25,414 bases of DNA from contig USRT01000029.1 of NCBI GenBank assembly GCA_900557195.1, positions 1 to 25,414 on the forward strand, read 5' to 3'. Position numbers and translations under genes: made by a program. This DNA is from an uncultured Clostridium sp. (lineage in GTDB: Bacteria > Bacillota > Clostridia > TANB77 > CAG-508). Shown here piece after piece: positions 23,686 to 25,414 of this stretch; the first letter of the stretch is position 1; each line of letters opens with the position of its first letter. A model generated the notes under the pieces. It saw only the letters and a program-made list of their open reading frames with translations, did no database searches and had not been told where the DNA came from.

Positions 23686-24288
23686 TTACTTATATAATTC
23701 ATTTTTTTCTATATATTGTAATATATTAGCATCCAGCATATCTTTTATTAGATCTATTTCGTCTGTTTTTATTTTATTTCTTATAAATGTAGAACTAATC
23801 TCTATTTCTTTCATATTATTTAGACAATAAAAATTATTCCTATATTTATTTAATATTTCATTTTGGCATATTAACTTTTCTAAGTTTATCTTATTCCTAT
23901 TTAATAAAATAAATCTATAATTACTTATTAACTCTTTGCAATCTTTCCAATTTAATATATTTTCGAAATTATCTGCTCCCATTATAAAATATATTTCATC
24001 ATCTTTATATTTATTCTTTATTAATTTAAATACATCAATTGCTTTATAATTAATTTTTGTATTAAGCTCAATATCGCATACATCTAATTTTTTGGTTTCT
24101 TTGCAAATTAATTCTAACATTTCGTATCTATACTTTTCATTTATCAATCCATCCTTTTTATATCCATCACCTACTGGAACAAAAAATAGTTTGTCTAATT
24201 TAATCTCTTGTAATATTTTTTCTGCACATGTTTTATGTGCTATGGTTGGTGGATTAAAACTGCCTCCAAAAAACGCATATTTTTTCAT
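23686..24288 (-). CDS. nadD: Nicotinate-nucleotide adenylyltransferase
   Basis: Transfers AMP from ATP to nicotinate mononucleotide in NAD synthesis. ATG at 24288 (GAGGAAAG upstream) gives 200 aa, normal for NadD. Motifs are the N-terminal nucleotide-binding FFGGSFNPPTIAH, the family's GSFDPxHxGH equivalent but with Thr-Ile-Ala before His, VPVGDGYKKD, a central MGADNF followed by NWKDCKEL, and the C-terminal ISSTFIRNKI (SxTxxR). The second half is more divergent and Asn/Lys-rich, in line with the genome's composition. Single gene, facing away from rpsT. Confidence 0.93.
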   Translation of the reverse strand: MKKYAFFGGSFNPPTIAHKTCAEKILQEIKLDKLFFVPVGDGYKKDGLINEKYRYEMLELICKETKKLDVCDIELNTKINYKAIDVFKLIKNKYKDDEIYFIMGADNFENILNWKDCKELISNYRFILLNRNKINLEKLICQNEILNKYRNNFYCLNNMKEIEISSTFIRNKIKTDEIDLIKDMLDANILQYIEKNELYK

Positions 24289-24425
24289 ATCTTTCCTCAC
24301 ATTCTATTTTTACATATTAGCACATTTATATTAATTTTTCAATCTAACTTATTAATATATAGTAGTTAAAAATATATACGCTATATGTATCATTACTTAT
24401 ATATCAAGTTTTTTCGCCATACCCC

Positions 24426-24454
24426 TTGCATTTTTCATTTTCTCATGATATAAT
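24426..24454 (+). promoter_or_regulatory. Sigma-A promoter of rpsT
   Basis: TTGCAT (24426-24431), a 17-nt spacer and a perfect TATAAT (24449-24454), about 43 nt before the rpsT start. Confidence 0.8.
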
Positions 24455-24496
24455 ATTTTTCGTTATAATTTACTAACTTAAGGGGAGGTGCAAAAT

Positions 24497-24763
24497 ATGC
24501 CAAATATCAAATCAGCTATTAAACGTGTTAGTGTTATCGAAAAGAAAACATTAAGAAATAATATGATTAAATCAGGATATAAATCAGCTGTTAAAAAGTT
24601 TGAACAAGCTATAGAAGCTGGTAATGTTGAAGAAGCAAAAACATTATTTTCACAAGCTACAAAAAAAATAGATCAAGCTTGCAGTAAAGGTGTTATAGTA
24701 AAAAATACTGCTGCTAGAAAAAAATCTAATTTAGCAAAAAAATTAAATGCTGTTCAAGCATAA
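24497..24763 (+). CDS. rpsT: 30S ribosomal protein S20
   Basis: Basic primary-binding 16S rRNA protein, 88 aa from ATG 24497. GGGGAGGTG lies 7 nt upstream, and a GTG at 24488 falls within that SD and is rejected. The family pattern is clear: MPNIKSAIKRV at the start, the basic helix KKTLRNNMIKSGYKSAVKKF, and the C-terminal KGVIVKNTAARKKSNLAKKL. Strong own promoter and terminator, so it is a monocistronic unit. Confidence 0.97.
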   Translation: MPNIKSAIKRVSVIEKKTLRNNMIKSGYKSAVKKFEQAIEAGNVEEAKTLFSQATKKIDQACSKGVIVKNTAARKKSNLAKKLNAVQA

Positions 24764-24801
24764 TCAAAGTAAAAAATTGTGCACAGTTTTTTACTATATA
24801 A

Positions 24802-24836
24802 AAACAATCTAGTACTTTTCTAGATTGTTTTTTATT
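24802..24836 (+). terminator. Terminator of rpsT
   Basis: ACAATCTAG (24804-24812) and CTAGATTGT (24820-24828) form a perfect 9-bp stem with a 7-nt loop, followed by TTTTTATTAT. Confidence 0.9.
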
Positions 24837-25043
24837 ATATCTTTTATTAGTTTCTAGTGATTTTATTCTTAAAATTTATTCACATCATTTAATTTTCACT
24901 TACCTAATATTTCTTTAACTACTTAAATCTTAAGAGATTATACATCTTTTATATCCAAAAATGTATATAAACTAATATAAAATCGTACTTTTTTAGTACA
25001 TAACTTATATTTACTTGGCTAAATTTACCTTTGATTTTCTTCC
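24837..25043. other. Intergenic region downstream of rpsT
   Basis: This is the rest of the 330-bp gap between rpsT and the next small gene. It contains a short hairpin GTAC-TTTTTTA-GTAC around 24986-25000. No gene or RNA was recognised. Confidence 0.4.
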
Positions 25044-25071
25044 TTGATTTATGTTAATATATATTTATAAA
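25044..25071 (+). promoter_or_regulatory. Probable promoter of the 85-aa membrane protein gene
   Basis: TTGATT (25044-25049), a 16-nt spacer and TATAAA (25066-25071), 22 nt before the ATG. Confidence 0.5.
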
Positions 25072-25093
25072 AATATAGAAAGCTGTGATATTT

Positions 25094-25351
25094 ATGAAAG
25101 AAAATTTTAAAATATTATTAAAATCAATCCTCAATATAGATAAAAAAATACTAAGAATAATGAAAATTGGACTAAAGTATTCTTTTTCTTTTTGTATTTT
25201 AGCAACATTAATTTTACTTACATACGAATTTTTTAGTTTACCAACATTATTTTATGCTGGAATTTCATTGCTAAAATCTGGACTTTTCTTTATGGTAGCA
25301 TTTACTATTTGTGGATTTGCTTTTGATAAAATTACACATGAGATTGGCTAA
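25094..25351 (+). CDS. Small membrane protein of unknown function, 85 aa
   Basis: ATG at 25094 gives 85 aa; a GTG at 25085 would add three residues. The SD is weak. An N-terminal basic helix (KILLKSILNIDKKILRIMKI) is followed by two hydrophobic segments (about 30-48 and 58-80) separated by FFSLPTLFYAG, so it is probably a two-TM membrane protein. It lies downstream of rpsT, a region that in many Clostridia continues into sporulation genes such as gpr and spoIIP; those genes are not visible here. Function unknown. Confidence 0.75.
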   Translation: MKENFKILLKSILNIDKKILRIMKIGLKYSFSFCILATLILLTYEFFSLPTLFYAGISLLKSGLFFMVAFTICGFAFDKITHEIG

Positions 25352-25360
25352 TCTTTTTTT
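25341..25360 (+). terminator. Weak terminator at the stop of the membrane protein gene
   Basis: AGATT (25341-25345) and AATCT (25349-25353... within 25350) form a short 5-bp hairpin around GGCT, overlapping the stop codon and followed by seven T residues. The stem is short, so confidence is modest. Confidence 0.45.
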
Positions 25361-25361
25361 A

Positions 25362-25414
25362 ATCGAGTAGAGTAGAAAATTTTAATTAAATTAAAATTTT
25401 CGTCCCCTCTCACA
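25362..25414 (-). mobile_element. Probable 3' end of a group II intron (cut by the window edge)
   Basis: Read on the minus strand, the window begins TGTGAGAGGGGACG, followed by a hairpin with 13-bp arms (25375-25387 and 25389-25401, GAAAATTTTAATT) and then CTACTCTACTCGAT. This order, a GTGAGAGG-type domain V/VI junction, a domain VI hairpin and a 3' end of the ...CTACTCGAT type ending in AY, is what I recall from the 3' ends of bacterial group II introns. If so, the 3' splice boundary is near 25362, directly after the T-tract of the upstream gene. Domain V itself and any reverse transcriptase lie outside the window, so this is a partial call. Confidence 0.5.

Noticed and set aside
25362..25414. 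T-box or other riboswitch leader at the right edge
   Set aside because: On the plus strand CGTCCCCTCT recalls a T-box terminator arm, but no GGGTGGNACCGCG-type antiterminator bulge precedes it. The minus-strand reading as a group II intron end fits better.

Overview
The window is very AT-rich DNA of a spore-forming low-GC Bacillota, most likely class Clostridia. The evidence is an alpha/beta-type small acid-soluble spore protein, a Spo0A-type output domain, an AbrB/SpoVT-type regulator, a ctsR-mcsA-mcsB-clpC operon with a textbook CtsR operator, strong AGGAGG-like ribosome binding sites and many U-tailed hairpin terminators. Most genes read as chromosomal core, with a few accessory or odd loci between them. 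No CRISPR array, tRNA, rRNA or intact insertion sequence was recognised.

Layout. 68-2792 (-): a murL-murD2 pair for the alternative route to UDP-MurNAc-L-Ala-D-Glu. 3311-4150 (+): a probable spore-surface protein with a beta-sandwich domain and a Cys/Lys/Asp/His repeat tail. 4224-5510 (-): a four-gene unit with two half-size TauE/SafE-type membrane proteins. 5865-7506 (-): NifS/IscS desulfurase and IscU/NifU scaffold. 7855-8193 (-): a small one-TM protein. 8312-8475: a striking perfect 40-bp inverted repeat around an 84-nt core that can form a pseudoknot. 8617-9476 (+): a CDF cation transporter broken by frameshift. 9625-14354 (-): the heat-shock operon ctsR-mcsA-mcsB-clpC. 14560-15705 (-): a 52-aa protein and a Cof-type HAD phosphatase. 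15905-16117 (+): the spore protein. 16292-16969 (-): an AbrB-like and an XRE regulator. 17083-19622 (+): a signalling locus. 19842-22837 (-): a DUF523 protein, a frameshifted long-form glutamine synthetase and a P-loop kinase-like protein. 22961-24288 (-): long-form HPF and NadD. 24497-25351 (+): rpsT and a small membrane protein. At the right edge the minus strand appears to enter the 3' end of a group II intron.

The most interesting locus is 17040-19713. A response regulator with a Spo0A-like DNA-binding domain is followed by a terminator that runs into a 40-nt near-perfect palindrome. Next comes a 16-codon ORF (MDWWTELMKALSYWSR) with a good ribosome binding site and its own terminator, then a multi-TM GHKL-type histidine kinase. 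I infer a compact peptide-responsive two-component system, with no AgrB-like processing enzyme nearby.

The other notable pattern is that the two broken genes (CDF transporter and glutamine synthetase) are each restored by removing single C residues that sit directly 5' of GG. There are three such insertions, which suggests a systematic sequencing or assembly error or an unusual mutational signature rather than ordinary gene decay.
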